Translations under genes and position numbers: made by a program
The notes under the pieces: model-generated
What the model was told of the DNA's origin: nothing
The model's input: only the letters and a program-made list of their open reading frames with translations
Databases searched by the model: none
Part shown: piece by piece, positions 25,519 through 35,111 of the stretch
Numbering within the stretch: the first letter of the stretch is position 1
How the letters are laid out: each line of letters opens with the position of its first letter
NCBI GenBank assembly: GCA_964468045.1
Contig: CAYXTO010000003.1
Span: 248,001 to 312,000, forward strand
Source of the DNA: JAWKXU01 sp964468045
GTDB taxonomy: Bacteria; Pseudomonadota; Alphaproteobacteria; Sphingomonadales; Sphingomonadaceae
DNA: 64,000 nt
Direction: 5' to 3'

Positions 25519-26606
25519 CGCTTTCCCGGGACGAAGCCTTCGCGCGGATCCGGCTGCTGCGCTCGCCTCATATCGGGCCGGTCAGCTATCGCCAGCTGTT
25601 GCGCCGCTTTGGCGACGCCTGCTCGGCGCTGGACGCGCTGCCGGGACTGGCGGCGCGGGGCGGGCGACCCTATCGCGCCGCGCCGCAAGTGCGGATCGAG
25701 GACGAGATCGCGGCGGTCCGCAAGGCCGGCGCGCGCTACCTTTTCCATGACTCGCCTGAATATCCCGCGCTGCTGGGCGAGATCGAAAGCGGCCCCGCGA
25801 TCCTGACGGTGCGCGGCGATGTCGCGCTGGCGAGCAGGCCTTGCGTCGCGATCGTCGGTGCGCGCAACGCCTCCGCCGCGGCGGTCAAGCTCGCGCGGGA
25901 TTTCGCCGCGGCCCTGGCTGAGGCCGGGCTGACGGTGGTGTCGGGGCTCGCTCGTGGAATTGACGGCGCGGCCCATCGCGGCGCCATGCCCGCGACCGTG
26001 GGGGTGATCGCCAGCGGCATCGATGTCGCCTATCCGCCCCAGCACGCCGATCTGCAGGAGGAGATCGCGCAGCGCGGCCTGCTGATCGCGGAGCAGCCGA
26101 CGGGCACCGAGCCGCGCGGCAGCCATTTCCCCAGCCGCAACCGCATCATCGCGGGGCTGGCGGCCGGAACGGTGGTGGTCGAGGCGGCCCCCAGATCGGG
26201 TTCGCTGATCACGGCAAGGCTGGCCGGAGAAGCGGGGCGCGAGGTGATGGCGATTCCCGGCTCGCCGCTGGAGCCGCGCTCCCACGGCTGCAACCAGCTG
26301 ATCCGCGATGGCGCGGTGCTGGTGCAGTCGCCGGAGGATGTGATCGAGCTGGTGCGCGGCTTCGGCGGGCAGGCGCGCTCCTGCTTCCGGGAAGCCGTCG
26401 GGAATCCATACGACCTGTCCGAGGATCTGGCGGAGGAGCCGGCGGATGTGGGGGTGCTGCTCACCGCCGCGCCGGTCGCGGTCGACGAATTGATCCGCCA
26501 GAGCGGGGAAAGCGCCGCCGCTGTCCAGCTTGCGCTGCTGGAGCTGGAGATTGCCGGGCGGCTTCAGCGCCACGCGGGGGGCAGGGTATCGCTCTGTCCC
26601 GCTTGA
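25515..26606 (+). CDS. dprA: DNA-processing protein DprA
   Basis: A 363-residue Smf/DprA protein that binds single-stranded DNA and loads RecA during uptake of foreign DNA. Rossmann motifs IVGARNASAAAV, SGLARGIDGAAHRGA and GTEPRGSHFPSRNRIIAGLA are intact, and a C-terminal winged-helix (DML1-like) region follows (about 300-363). The GTG start overlaps the plsY stop by 4 bp, so it is translationally coupled. An upstream extension of the frame is antisense-like and rejected. Confidence 0.94.
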   Translation: MTLSRDEAFARIRLLRSPHIGPVSYRQLLRRFGDACSALDALPGLAARGGRPYRAAPQVRIEDEIAAVRKAGARYLFHDSPEYPALLGEIESGPAILTVRGDVALASRPCVAIVGARNASAAAVKLARDFAAALAEAGLTVVSGLARGIDGAAHRGAMPATVGVIASGIDVAYPPQHADLQEEIAQRGLLIAEQPTGTEPRGSHFPSRNRIIAGLAAGTVVVEAAPRSGSLITARLAGEAGREVMAIPGSPLEPRSHGCNQLIRDGAVLVQSPEDVIELVRGFGGQARSCFREAVGNPYDLSEDLAEEPADVGVLLTAAPVAVDELIRQSGESAAAVQLALLELEIAGRLQRHAGGRVSLCPA

Positions 26607-26662
26607 TCCCGGATTGCGTGCGGTTATGTTGCCGGGAATTGTTCGATGCAAAGGGGGCTTTG

Positions 26663-27652
26663 ATGACAAGGCGCAATACGGCGGCCGCTTTGGTGGCGGC
26701 TATCGGCCTGGGGCTTGCCATGCCGCTCGTTGCCAAGGAGGCGGAACCGGTCAAGGTGACGTCGGCAAAGAATATCCAGGGCATCGAGCGCGTGGTCATC
26801 GGCCAGTTCACCATCGGCTTCCTGGTCGAACGCAAGGATTCGGCGAAGGCGGGCGGCGGCCTGACCGGCAGCGGCTTCGGCGGGAAGTCCACGGTTCGCA
26901 GCCAGCTTGCCGGCTACACCCAGGACGAGCTCCAGAAGATCGCCGACGCCGCCTATGACGACATGGTGAGCCGGCTTTCCGCCGCCGGCTTCGCAGTGAT
27001 GGATCGCGCGGGCCTGGCCGCCTCTCCCGCTCTCGTCAAGGTGAAGGGCGAACCCGGGCCGAAGCAGATGACGACGATTACCGGCAGGGACGACAAGGCG
27101 GAAGTGCTGTTCGTCAGCGCCACCCAATCCGCTCCGCTGCGGCTCATGCCCGGCGACGTTGCCGCCAGCGGATTCGGCGCGATGGGCATCATCATGTCGG
27201 GCTCGCAGGCGATGAACGCCTTCACCGCCTATGCGAAGGAAACGGATTCGAAGGTCATCAACGTGGTCTATTATCTCGATTTCGCGAAAAGCGATGAATA
27301 CGGCGGCTGGTTCCGTTCCTCCTCGGCCGTGAATGTCGAGGGAAGCCTTGCCATGATGCCGGATCAATCCAAGCTCTCGGTGGTCGGTGCGAACTACAAA
27401 TCCGGCTCGCTGGCCCTTGCCGAACCGGTGGCCGTCGGCGGAAACTTCTTCGAAAAGGAAGATGCCATGAGCGGCGGCGAGAAGGCGGCCAATACCGCGG
27501 CCAATGTGATCGGCTTCCTCGGCGGTGTCGGCACCAACAGTTCGAAGAAATTCACCTTCACCGCGCGGCCGGGAGAATATGCCGCCGGAGCGGGCGAGCT
27601 GGCGACGCAAGCGAACGAGGTTCTCGTTCAGAAGCTCGTCACGCTGCGGTGA
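26663..27652 (+). CDS. Secreted protein of unknown function
   Basis: A 329-residue protein with a Sec signal peptide (cut near residue 24, after PLVA). I do not recognise a family. The mature protein has Gly-rich stretches (GGGLTGSGFGGKS), a middle region rich in beta-like segments and a Gly/Asn-rich part GGEKAANTAANVIGFLGGVG that could be a hydrophobic or amyloid-like loop. No catalytic motif is seen. Start taken at 26663, with AAGGGGGC upstream. The next gene, 61 bp on, is a membrane protein; the two may act together. Confidence 0.7.
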   Translation: MTRRNTAAALVAAIGLGLAMPLVAKEAEPVKVTSAKNIQGIERVVIGQFTIGFLVERKDSAKAGGGLTGSGFGGKSTVRSQLAGYTQDELQKIADAAYDDMVSRLSAAGFAVMDRAGLAASPALVKVKGEPGPKQMTTITGRDDKAEVLFVSATQSAPLRLMPGDVAASGFGAMGIIMSGSQAMNAFTAYAKETDSKVINVVYYLDFAKSDEYGGWFRSSSAVNVEGSLAMMPDQSKLSVVGANYKSGSLALAEPVAVGGNFFEKEDAMSGGEKAANTAANVIGFLGGVGTNSSKKFTFTARPGEYAAGAGELATQANEVLVQKLVTLR

Positions 27653-27713
27653 TGCGATGTGATCTGAACCGGTCCGGCAGGACCCGCCTGGGGAACGAAG
27701 GACGGGAGCGACG

Positions 27714-28388
27714 ATGGTGAAGGACTCCGCAGTGACGTTGGGCTCCCTTCTGTCACGCACCTCTGACACGCTGTCGGCGAGCTTGAAGGCGGTCGCGCTC
27801 TATATCGGCGTGCTTTCGGCATTGGGCGTCGCCATCGAGCTGGCGTTTGGCGGCGGGGAAGCCTCTGCGGCCACGGCAGTAGGCTTCCTTCAGCTTTGCC
27901 TTTTTCTTGCGGCCATCGTTGCCCAGTATCTCCTGATCGAGGCGATGCTGAAGCAGACCGGGCTTTTCTCGGCCGATACCACCCGGCGTTACCTGCCCTT
28001 TCTCGGCCAGTCGATCCTGCTCAGCCTCGGCATCGTGCTGGGCCTGATCTTGCTGATCATACCCGGCCTGCTGCTGGCGGCTCGCTGGTCGCTCGCCTCG
28101 CCCTTGCTTGTCGGTGAGCACAAAGGCGCGGTGGAAGCGATCCGCGAAAGCTGGGAACTGACACGCGGGCACACGGCTGCGCTTCTGGTGGCGGCGCTGG
28201 TGCTCTTGCTCATCATGGTGGCGGCAGTCGCCCTGGCGGCGGGTGCATCGCAGATCGATGAAACATTGGGGATCGTCCTGACGGAGATGGCCGCCAATGC
28301 GGTTTCGGTGATCTTCGGCGGTTTCGGAGTCGCGGCCTATGGCATGCTGCGTTTCCCCGCCCGGAAGCTGACCGAGGTATTTGAGTGA
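27714..28388 (+). CDS. Multi-helix membrane protein (GDPD membrane-domain-like)
   Basis: A 224-residue protein with five to six predicted helices. The segment IPGLLLAARWSLASPLLV followed by AIRESWELTRG is typical of the membrane domain seen beside glycerophosphodiester phosphodiesterases and in YciC-like proteins. Its function is unknown. It follows the secreted unknown gene by 61 bp and lies 79 bp before topA. Confidence 0.75.
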   Translation: MVKDSAVTLGSLLSRTSDTLSASLKAVALYIGVLSALGVAIELAFGGGEASAATAVGFLQLCLFLAAIVAQYLLIEAMLKQTGLFSADTTRRYLPFLGQSILLSLGIVLGLILLIIPGLLLAARWSLASPLLVGEHKGAVEAIRESWELTRGHTAALLVAALVLLLIMVAAVALAAGASQIDETLGIVLTEMAANAVSVIFGGFGVAAYGMLRFPARKLTEVFE

Positions 28389-28467
28389 GCGTGCCATCTT
28401 GACGAACCCTATCCTGCGTCGCCACCCTCGCGCACGTACGTATACGCGTGGGAAGTTCGGAACATAA

Positions 28468-30987
28468 ATGCAGCTCGTCATCGTTGAATCGCCGGCCAAG
28501 GCAAAGACCATCGAGAAATATCTCGGCAAGGACTACAAGGTTCTCGCATCCTACGGCCATGTTCGCGACCTGCCGCCGAAGGACGGTTCGGTCCGTCCGG
28601 ACGAGGATTTCGCGATGGACTGGGAAACCTATCGCGACAAGGCGAGCCGGGTGAAGGAGATTTCCGACGCGGCCAAGAAGGCCGATCGCCTGATCCTCGC
28701 GACGGACCCCGATCGCGAGGGCGAGGCGATCAGCTGGCATGTCCAGGAATTGCTGGCGAAGAAGAAGGCCCTGCCCAAGGAGGTGGAGCGCGTCACCTTC
28801 AACGCCATCACCAAGCAGGCGGTTACGGACGCCATGCAGCGCCCCCGTGCGCTCGATCGCGACCTGATCGACGCCTATCTCGCGCGCCGCGCGCTGGATT
28901 ACCTGTTCGGTTTCACGCTCTCGCCGGTGCTGTGGCGCAAGCTGCCCGGCGCCAAGAGCGCGGGCCGGGTGCAATCCGTGGCGTTGCGCCTGATCGTCGA
29001 TCGGGAGCGCGAGATCGAGGCGTTCAAGCCGCAGGAATACTGGTCGGTCATCGCCCGGATGGAGCAGGACGGCACGGAATTCGATGCGCGCCTCGTCCGT
29101 TTCGATGGCGAGAAGCTCGACAAGCTCTCGCTGGGCGAGCAGGGCATTGCGATGCGGGCCAAGGCGGCGGTGGACGCGGCCCGCTTCACGGTGGAGGAGG
29201 TCGAGACCCGGCCGCTCAAGCGCAATCCGGCCCCGCCGTTCACCACCTCCACCCTGCAGCAGGAAGCGGCCCGCAAGCTGGGCTATTCCGCCAGTCACAC
29301 CATGCGGCTTGCCCAGAACCTCTACGAGGCGGGCGCGATCACCTACATGCGAACCGACGGCGTGCAGATGGATCCGAGCGCGATCTCCGCCGCCCGCAAG
29401 GCGATAGCGGATCGCTATGACGGGCATTATCTCCCCGAAAAGCCGCGCCATTATTCCACCAAGGCCAAGAATGCGCAGGAAGCGCATGAAGCGATCCGGC
29501 CGACCGATTTCACGCGGGATCGCGCCGGGTCGGGAGACGAGGCCAAGCTCTACGACCTGATCTTCAAGCGGGCGATGGCCAGCCAGATGGCTGCGGCGAG
29601 CCTCGAGCGGACGACCGTCACCCTGCGTGATCCGACCGGCCGCCATGAATTGCGCGCGACCGGCCAGGTGGTGAAGTTCTCCGGCTTCCTCGCGGTCTAT
29701 GAGGAAGGTCGCGACAACAAGGATGACGACGAGGATGATGCCAACCTCCTGCCGCTGATGAACAAGGGCGATTGCCCGGCGAAGAAGGGGGTGGAGGCAG
29801 CCCAGCATTTCACGCAGCCGCCGCCGCGCTATTCCGAAGCGAGCCTCGTGAAGCGGATGGAGGAATTGGGCATCGGGCGCCCTTCCACCTATGCCTCGGT
29901 GATCCAGGTGCTCAAGGACCGCAATTATGTCCGCACCGAGAAAAATCGTTTCTTTGCGGAGGAATCCGGTCGGTTGCTGACGGCGTTCCTGGAACGCTTC
30001 TTCGAGCGCTACGTCGCCTACGACTTCACCGCCGGGATGGAGGATGAGCTGGACGACGTGTCCGGCGGCCGGGCCGCCTGGAAGGCGGTGCTGGAATCCT
30101 TCTGGCGGGACTTCAAGCCGAAGTCGGACGAGGTGATGGACCGCAAGCCTTCCGAGATCACCGAAGTGCTGGATGGCTTCCTTGAGGATTACCTCTTCCC
30201 GCCGAACGAGAGCGGCGGCGATCCGCGTGTGTGTCCCAAATGCGGGGAAGGCCGGCTCGCGCTGCGTGGCGGCAAATATGGCGCCTTCGTTGCCTGTTCG
30301 AATTATCCCGAATGCAAATATACCCGCCGCTTCGCCCAGCCGGGCGGAGAAGGCGCGGAGGGTGGCGACGATGCGGCGCTCGGCACGGATCCGGAGACCG
30401 GGCAGGACATCACGCGCAGGGTGGGGCGCTTCGGCCCCTATATCCAGCTTGGCGAAGGCAAGGAGGCGAAGCGCGCCTCGATCCCGAAGGACATCCCCGA
30501 GCTGGATCTGGATTGGGCGCTCAAGCTGTTGAGCCTGCCGCGCGAGGTGGGCGCGCATCCTGAAAGCGGGAAGCCGATTACCGCCAGCATCGGCCGCTAT
30601 GGCCCCTATCTGGCCCATGACGGCAAATATGCCCGGCTCCAGTCCACCCGGGACGTGTTCGAAACCGGCATGAACGCGGCTGTCGCCTTGCTGGCCGAGG
30701 CGGCCAACCGGGGCGGGGGGCGCGGCGGCGGCGCCAAGGCGGAACCGATCAAGACGCTGGGCGCGCACCCGACCAGCGGCGGGGAAATAAAAGTGATGCC
30801 GGGCCGTTATGGCCCCTATGTGACCGATGGCACCACCAACGCCACCATTCCCAAGGACATGAAACCGGAGGATGTCACGCAGGAGGATGCGATCCGTCTG
30901 ATCGACGAACGCGCGGCCAAGGCTCCGGCGAAGAAGAAGGCCGTGAAGAAAAAGAAAACGCCCGCCAAGAAAAAGGCGGCTGGCTAG
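28468..30987 (+). CDS. topA: DNA topoisomerase I
   Basis: An 839-residue type IA topoisomerase that relaxes negative supercoils. The Toprim domain is at the N-terminus (VESPAKAKTIEKYLG and Asp80/Asp82 in ATDPDREGE), and the catalytic Tyr293 is in ITYMRTDG. One four-Cys zinc ribbon is seen near residue 590 (CPKCGEG...CSNYPECK), followed by further C-terminal repeats (GRFGPYIQLGEGKE, GRYGPYLAHDGKY, GRYGPYVTDGTTN). The tail is Lys/Ala-rich and basic, as in many alphaproteobacterial TopA proteins. Confidence 0.97.
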   Translation: MQLVIVESPAKAKTIEKYLGKDYKVLASYGHVRDLPPKDGSVRPDEDFAMDWETYRDKASRVKEISDAAKKADRLILATDPDREGEAISWHVQELLAKKKALPKEVERVTFNAITKQAVTDAMQRPRALDRDLIDAYLARRALDYLFGFTLSPVLWRKLPGAKSAGRVQSVALRLIVDREREIEAFKPQEYWSVIARMEQDGTEFDARLVRFDGEKLDKLSLGEQGIAMRAKAAVDAARFTVEEVETRPLKRNPAPPFTTSTLQQEAARKLGYSASHTMRLAQNLYEAGAITYMRTDGVQMDPSAISAARKAIADRYDGHYLPEKPRHYSTKAKNAQEAHEAIRPTDFTRDRAGSGDEAKLYDLIFKRAMASQMAAASLERTTVTLRDPTGRHELRATGQVVKFSGFLAVYEEGRDNKDDDEDDANLLPLMNKGDCPAKKGVEAAQHFTQPPPRYSEASLVKRMEELGIGRPSTYASVIQVLKDRNYVRTEKNRFFAEESGRLLTAFLERFFERYVAYDFTAGMEDELDDVSGGRAAWKAVLESFWRDFKPKSDEVMDRKPSEITEVLDGFLEDYLFPPNESGGDPRVCPKCGEGRLALRGGKYGAFVACSNYPECKYTRRFAQPGGEGAEGGDDAALGTDPETGQDITRRVGRFGPYIQLGEGKEAKRASIPKDIPELDLDWALKLLSLPREVGAHPESGKPITASIGRYGPYLAHDGKYARLQSTRDVFETGMNAAVALLAEAANRGGGRGGGAKAEPIKTLGAHPTSGGEIKVMPGRYGPYVTDGTTNATIPKDMKPEDVTQEDAIRLIDERAAKAPAKKKAVKKKKTPAKKKAAG

Positions 30988-31022
30988 GCGGGACTTTTTC
31001 GGCTGAAAAGCGTTTCGCGGCC

Positions 31023-32486
31023 ATGCTGAAGATGCGAGACGAGGAACAGCAGGACAACCCACCGGCGGATGAATCCGCCGGGAATGGGTCGGCGTTGCCG
31101 GAAACCCCCGGGGATGGGCTGCCGGTTCCGCGCCGGATCTGGGCCATCGTCGCGATGTCTTTCGGCAATGCCCTGCTGGTCATCGACGGCAGCATTCCCA
31201 ACGTCGCTTTGCCTACGATCGCCCGGGAACTGGCGGTCGGCGAAGGTGTGGTCACCAACGTCGTCACCATCTATCAGATGGTGATGGTGATGGGCTTGCT
31301 CCCCTTCGCCGCGCTGGGGGATCGGGTTGGCCATCGCACGCTCTATCAGTTCGGGCAGCTGATCTTCTGCATTGCCTCCGCGCTCTGCATCTTCGTCGAT
31401 GATTTCGGGTCCTTGCTGCTGCTGCGGACAGCGCAGGCGCTGGGCGCGAGCATGGCGTTGTCGGTGGCGGTTCCGGTTCTGCGCGAAACCTATCCGGAGA
31501 AGAGCCTGGGCGGCGGTCTTGGCTTCAACAGCGTGGTGATCGCCTCCGCCGCGGCGATGGCGCCGACGCTCGGCGGATTGATCGTTGCGCATTACCCATG
31601 GCAGGCCGTGTTCGTCGCAGCCGCGCCGCTCGCGGTGATTTCGCTGCTGCTCGGCCGGGCCTTGCCGGATCCCCGGCCCAAGCCGGTCCGGGCCGACTGG
31701 ATCGGCGGCCTTTGGAGCGCCCTGACCGTGGGCCTGCTGATCGGCGGCCTGCAGCTTGCGGCCCATGCCTCCAACCCGTGGCCCGGGGCCTTGCTGGCGT
31801 TGGCGGGCGTGGCTTCCATCGTGTTGCTGGTGCGCCGGGAACGCCGGCGCGCGCGTCCGGTGGTTCCGGTCGATCTGCTGGCGATGCCCGCGATCGGTCT
31901 CTCCGCGCTGGCGGCGATGGCCGTGTTCTGCGCCATCGCGGCGCTGTTGCTGTCGTTGCCGTTCGTGCTGGAAGAAGGGCGCGGCTATGCGCCGGACGAA
32001 GTGGGGATGCTGCTGATGCCTTTCCCGCTTGCCCTGCTGGTGGTTTCCCCGCTCGCGGGATGGCTGTCCGATCGGGTCGCGCCGACCAAGCTCGGGATTC
32101 CGGGCCTGATGGTGGCGATCTGCGGGCTGTATCTGCTGGCGTTCATGCCCGAGGGAGTTGGCCCGGCCGGGATCGCATGGCGCCTTGCGTTGACGGCGGC
32201 CGGCTTCGGATTCTTCCTGGCGCCCAATTCGCGCCTCATGATCGGCAGTGCGCCATTGGACCGTTCCGCCGCAGCCGGCAGCGTCCTGTCCACCTCCCGC
32301 CTGCTCGGGCAGACGATGGCGGCGACGCTGGTCGGCGTGCTGCTGGCGCTGGGGATGGGGCTCGGCCCGGTGCCGATGCTGGTCGCAGCCTTGCTGGCGG
32401 TTCTGGCCATGGTCTGCAGCATGGTGCGGTTCCGCACCGTGCGGGCCCAGCGCATGGCGCAGCATATGGTGGAACCAGGGATCTGA
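31023..32486 (+). CDS. MFS transporter, DHA2 (14-helix) type
   Basis: A 487-residue major facilitator with about 14 helices. After a 35-residue polar N-terminus comes the DHA2 signature LLVIDGSIPNVALPTIARELAV region, and later the loop motif GDRVGHRTLYQFG. Proteins of this family export drugs or metabolites by proton antiport. Substrate unknown; no membrane-fusion partner or TetR regulator is adjacent. It begins 35 bp after topA and is convergent with era. Confidence 0.9.
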   Translation: MLKMRDEEQQDNPPADESAGNGSALPETPGDGLPVPRRIWAIVAMSFGNALLVIDGSIPNVALPTIARELAVGEGVVTNVVTIYQMVMVMGLLPFAALGDRVGHRTLYQFGQLIFCIASALCIFVDDFGSLLLLRTAQALGASMALSVAVPVLRETYPEKSLGGGLGFNSVVIASAAAMAPTLGGLIVAHYPWQAVFVAAAPLAVISLLLGRALPDPRPKPVRADWIGGLWSALTVGLLIGGLQLAAHASNPWPGALLALAGVASIVLLVRRERRRARPVVPVDLLAMPAIGLSALAAMAVFCAIAALLLSLPFVLEEGRGYAPDEVGMLLMPFPLALLVVSPLAGWLSDRVAPTKLGIPGLMVAICGLYLLAFMPEGVGPAGIAWRLALTAAGFGFFLAPNSRLMIGSAPLDRSAAAGSVLSTSRLLGQTMAATLVGVLLALGMGLGPVPMLVAALLAVLAMVCSMVRFRTVRAQRMAQHMVEPGI

Positions 32487-32506
32487 AACCGAGCGGGCCT
32501 GGGGGT

Positions 32507-33421
32507 CTACTTGACCCAGTCCAGCCCGATCGTTTCGTAAAGCTCGCGGTTTTCGGCCCAGTTTTCCTCCACCTTCACATGGAGGAACAGATGCACTTTC
32601 ACCCCCAGCAATTCCGCCAGCTCCTTGCGGGCCGCTTCGCCGATCGCCTTGATCCGCGCGCCTCGCTTGCCGAGCACGATCGGCTTCTGGCTGTCCCGGC
32701 CGATCACGATCTGCTGGTGAATCTCGATGCTGCCGTCGGGCCGGGTCTTGTAGCTTTCCGGGCGCACCGCGCTGTCATAGGGCAGTTCCTCGTGAAGCTG
32801 GCGGTACAGCTGTTCCCGCGTGATCTCGGCGGCAAGCAATCGTTCGCTGGCGTCCGACACCTGATCTTCCGGGTAATGCCATGGGCCTTGCGGCATCAGC
32901 CCGGCAAGGTGGCTTTTCAGCTCCGCCACGCCGTCGCCGGTCAGTGCGGAGATGAAGAACACCTCCTCGAAATCCACGGCATCCGACAATTCCTGCGCGA
33001 GCTGGAGCAGGGCTTCCTTCCTGCTCGCATCCACCTTGTTGAGCACCAGCAGCTTGCGTTCCGGCCGGGATTTCAGGGTTTCCAGCAAGGGGGCGAGCTC
33101 GTGCCGGCGCTGCTTCACGCTGTCGACCACCAGCAGGATGGCGTCGGCTTCCTGCGCGCCTTCCCACGCGGCATTGACCATCGCCCGGTCGAGCCTGCGC
33201 CGGGGCGCGAAGATGCCGGGCGTGTCGGCGAGGATGATCTGCGCAGGTCCTTCGAGCGCGATACCCAGCAGCCGCGCGCGCGTGGTCTGCGCCTTGGCGC
33301 TGGTGATCGCCACCTTCTGCCCCACCAGTGCGTTGACCAGCGTGGATTTGCCGGCGTTGGGGGGGCCGATCACTGCGACCACCCCGCAATGGGTCTCAGG
33401 TTCCGCTTGCGAAGTGGTCAC
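32507..33421 (-). CDS. era: GTPase Era
   Basis: A 304-residue ribosome-assembly GTPase acting on 16S rRNA. The G1 loop GPPNAGKS is at residues 19-26, DTPG gives G3, NKVD gives G4, and SALTGDG gives G5. A C-terminal KH domain follows, with GKRGARIKAIGEAARKEL. The GTG at 33421 is the natural start: it overlaps the rnc stop (GTGA) and gives the family length. The longer upstream frame runs antisense inside rnc and is rejected. Confidence 0.95.
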   Translation of the reverse strand: MTTSQAEPETHCGVVAVIGPPNAGKSTLVNALVGQKVAITSAKAQTTRARLLGIALEGPAQIILADTPGIFAPRRRLDRAMVNAAWEGAQEADAILLVVDSVKQRRHELAPLLETLKSRPERKLLVLNKVDASRKEALLQLAQELSDAVDFEEVFFISALTGDGVAELKSHLAGLMPQGPWHYPEDQVSDASERLLAAEITREQLYRQLHEELPYDSAVRPESYKTRPDGSIEIHQQIVIGRDSQKPIVLGKRGARIKAIGEAARKELAELLGVKVHLFLHVKVEENWAENRELYETIGLDWVK

Positions 33422-34101
33422 GCATATTTCTCCATGAAGGCGGCGGCCGCCGCCGTTTCGGCTTCCTGCTTGCTGGAGCCTTTGGCTTCGGCTTCCCCCA
33501 CATTGCGGACCAGCACCTTGACGGTGAAGCTGGCGGCGTGGTCCGGCCCCGAGCGTTCGACCAGGCTGTATTCCGGCATGGCGCGGCGATTGCCCGCCGC
33601 CCATTCCTGCAAGGCGCTCTTGGGATGCTTGCGGTGCCCGGCTCGGCCGGCGACGGCATCCGCCCAGATGCACCGGACCAGATCGCGGGTCGCGCCGAAG
33701 CCGCGCGTCAGGAAGCTGGCGCCGAGCAGGGCCTCCATCACATCGCCAAGGATATTGTCGCTGTTCGCCCCGCCATCGTCGCGTGCTTGCTTGCCTAGCC
33801 GGATATGCTTCGGCAAGCCGATTTCCCGGGCGACGCGCGCGCACATTTCGCGGCTGACCAGGGCGTTCAGCCGCTGGGAGAGCTGGCCTTCGGTATTGTC
33901 GCTCTGTTCGTAGAGCCATTCGGCAATCGCGAGGCCCAGCACGCGGTCGCCCAGGAATTCGAGCCGTTCATAGTTCCTGGCGGTTCCGACGCTGCCATGG
34001 GTCAGCGCTTCCTGCCACACATTCTCGTTGATGATGGGTTCGATCCCCAGCCCGGCCAGGAAGGCAGTCGCTTCGGGCGTCAAACCGTCGAGCTTCCTCA
34101 A
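33418..34101 (-). CDS. rnc: Ribonuclease III
   Basis: A 227-residue double-strand RNA endonuclease for rRNA and mRNA processing. The signature YERLEFLGDRVL and the acidic GDVMEALLGA segment mark the catalytic domain; a dsRNA-binding domain ends the protein (PKSALQEWA, GSSKQEAETAAAAAFM). I choose the TTG at 34101, which overlaps the lepB stop (TTGA) and gives a normal length. Longer starts would overlap lepB. lepB-rnc-era is a common operon. Confidence 0.94.
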   Translation of the reverse strand: MRKLDGLTPEATAFLAGLGIEPIINENVWQEALTHGSVGTARNYERLEFLGDRVLGLAIAEWLYEQSDNTEGQLSQRLNALVSREMCARVAREIGLPKHIRLGKQARDDGGANSDNILGDVMEALLGASFLTRGFGATRDLVRCIWADAVAGRAGHRKHPKSALQEWAAGNRRAMPEYSLVERSGPDHAASFTVKVLVRNVGEAEAKGSSKQEAETAAAAAFMEKYA

Positions 34102-34949
34102 AAGGTGCCCCCGATGCGATTCCAGCGGGCTGCGGTGAACCATGTCCAGGGCTTGAGCCATTCGACGGAGCCATCGGTCGACCACATGACGATGGTCGCC
34201 TTGCCGACGAGATTGTCCTGCGGAACTAGCCCGATGCCGCCGCCGGGCTGGGCCGGAAAGCGGCTGTCCTGCGAATTGTCGCGATTGTCGCCCATCAGGA
34301 AGATATGATCCTCAGGCACCACGACAGGAGCGGTATCGTCCTGCGGAGTCAGGCCGAGATCGAGCACTTCGTAGCTGCGCCCGCCGGGCAGGGTTTCCCG
34401 ATAGCGGGGATAGCGGCAGAACAGGGTGCCGTCGCCGGTTCGATCCTCGAACTGGATGGAAGCGCAGGGCGTGTTCGGTGAAACCGGCACGATGAAATCG
34501 GCGATCTTGTCCTTCTGCACCGGCTTGCCGTTCAGGTGGATAACGCCGCCCACCATCTGCACCGTGTCCCCGGGCACGCCGATCACGCGCTTGATATAGT
34601 CGGTGTCGTTGAGCGGAGGCGCCTTGAAGATCACCACATCACCCCTCTCCGGCTGGCTGGCGAAAATGCGGCCAGGTATTACCGGCAGGCTGAACGGCAT
34701 CGAATATTTCGAAAAGCCGTAGGGCCATTTCGCGGCGAGCAGGTAATCCCCGTCCAGCAGGCGCGGCAGCATGCTTTCGCTCGGTATGTTGAAGGGCGAG
34801 AAGATGAAGCTGCGGAAGATCACAACGATCACCACGAGCTTCAGCAGGAAGACAGGGAAGCTGTCCTCCTTCTTTTCCGGCTTGGAGCGCAGTTCTGCCT
34901 CCGGCGAGGCGCTGACATCTGGCGAATTGTCGTTCATGGCTGTGTCCAT
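34098..34949 (-). CDS. lepB: Signal peptidase I
   Basis: A 283-residue inner-membrane serine peptidase that removes signal peptides in the periplasm. There is one N-terminal membrane helix (FLLKLVVIVVIFRSFIF). The catalytic Ser is in IPSESMLP, and the catalytic Lys is in DYIKRVIGVPGD. The GDNRDNSQDSR motif near the C-terminus is typical. ATG at 34949 chosen; another ATG four codons later is possible. First gene of lepB-rnc-era. Confidence 0.95.
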   Translation of the reverse strand: MDTAMNDNSPDVSASPEAELRSKPEKKEDSFPVFLLKLVVIVVIFRSFIFSPFNIPSESMLPRLLDGDYLLAAKWPYGFSKYSMPFSLPVIPGRIFASQPERGDVVIFKAPPLNDTDYIKRVIGVPGDTVQMVGGVIHLNGKPVQKDKIADFIVPVSPNTPCASIQFEDRTGDGTLFCRYPRYRETLPGGRSYEVLDLGLTPQDDTAPVVVPEDHIFLMGDNRDNSQDSRFPAQPGGGIGLVPQDNLVGKATIVMWSTDGSVEWLKPWTWFTAARWNRIGGTF

Positions 34950-35111
34950 GTTGGGCAGCGCCTTTCTCGTCAAGTAGCGTTATCGCGGCGCGCTTGACAG
35001 GATTGTATCTGTACCGAAGCTTAAATCCGGTTCGGGCATTGGCGTCATGCGTCCGAACAGGCATAGGGCTTGGCTCTCTCAGGCGATCCGGGCGGATCGG
35101 AAAGGACCGGT

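Noticed and set aside
28213..31062. Open frame of 949 codons antisense to topA
   Set aside because: Explained by topA codon use; topA has its catalytic Tyr, Toprim and zinc ribbon.
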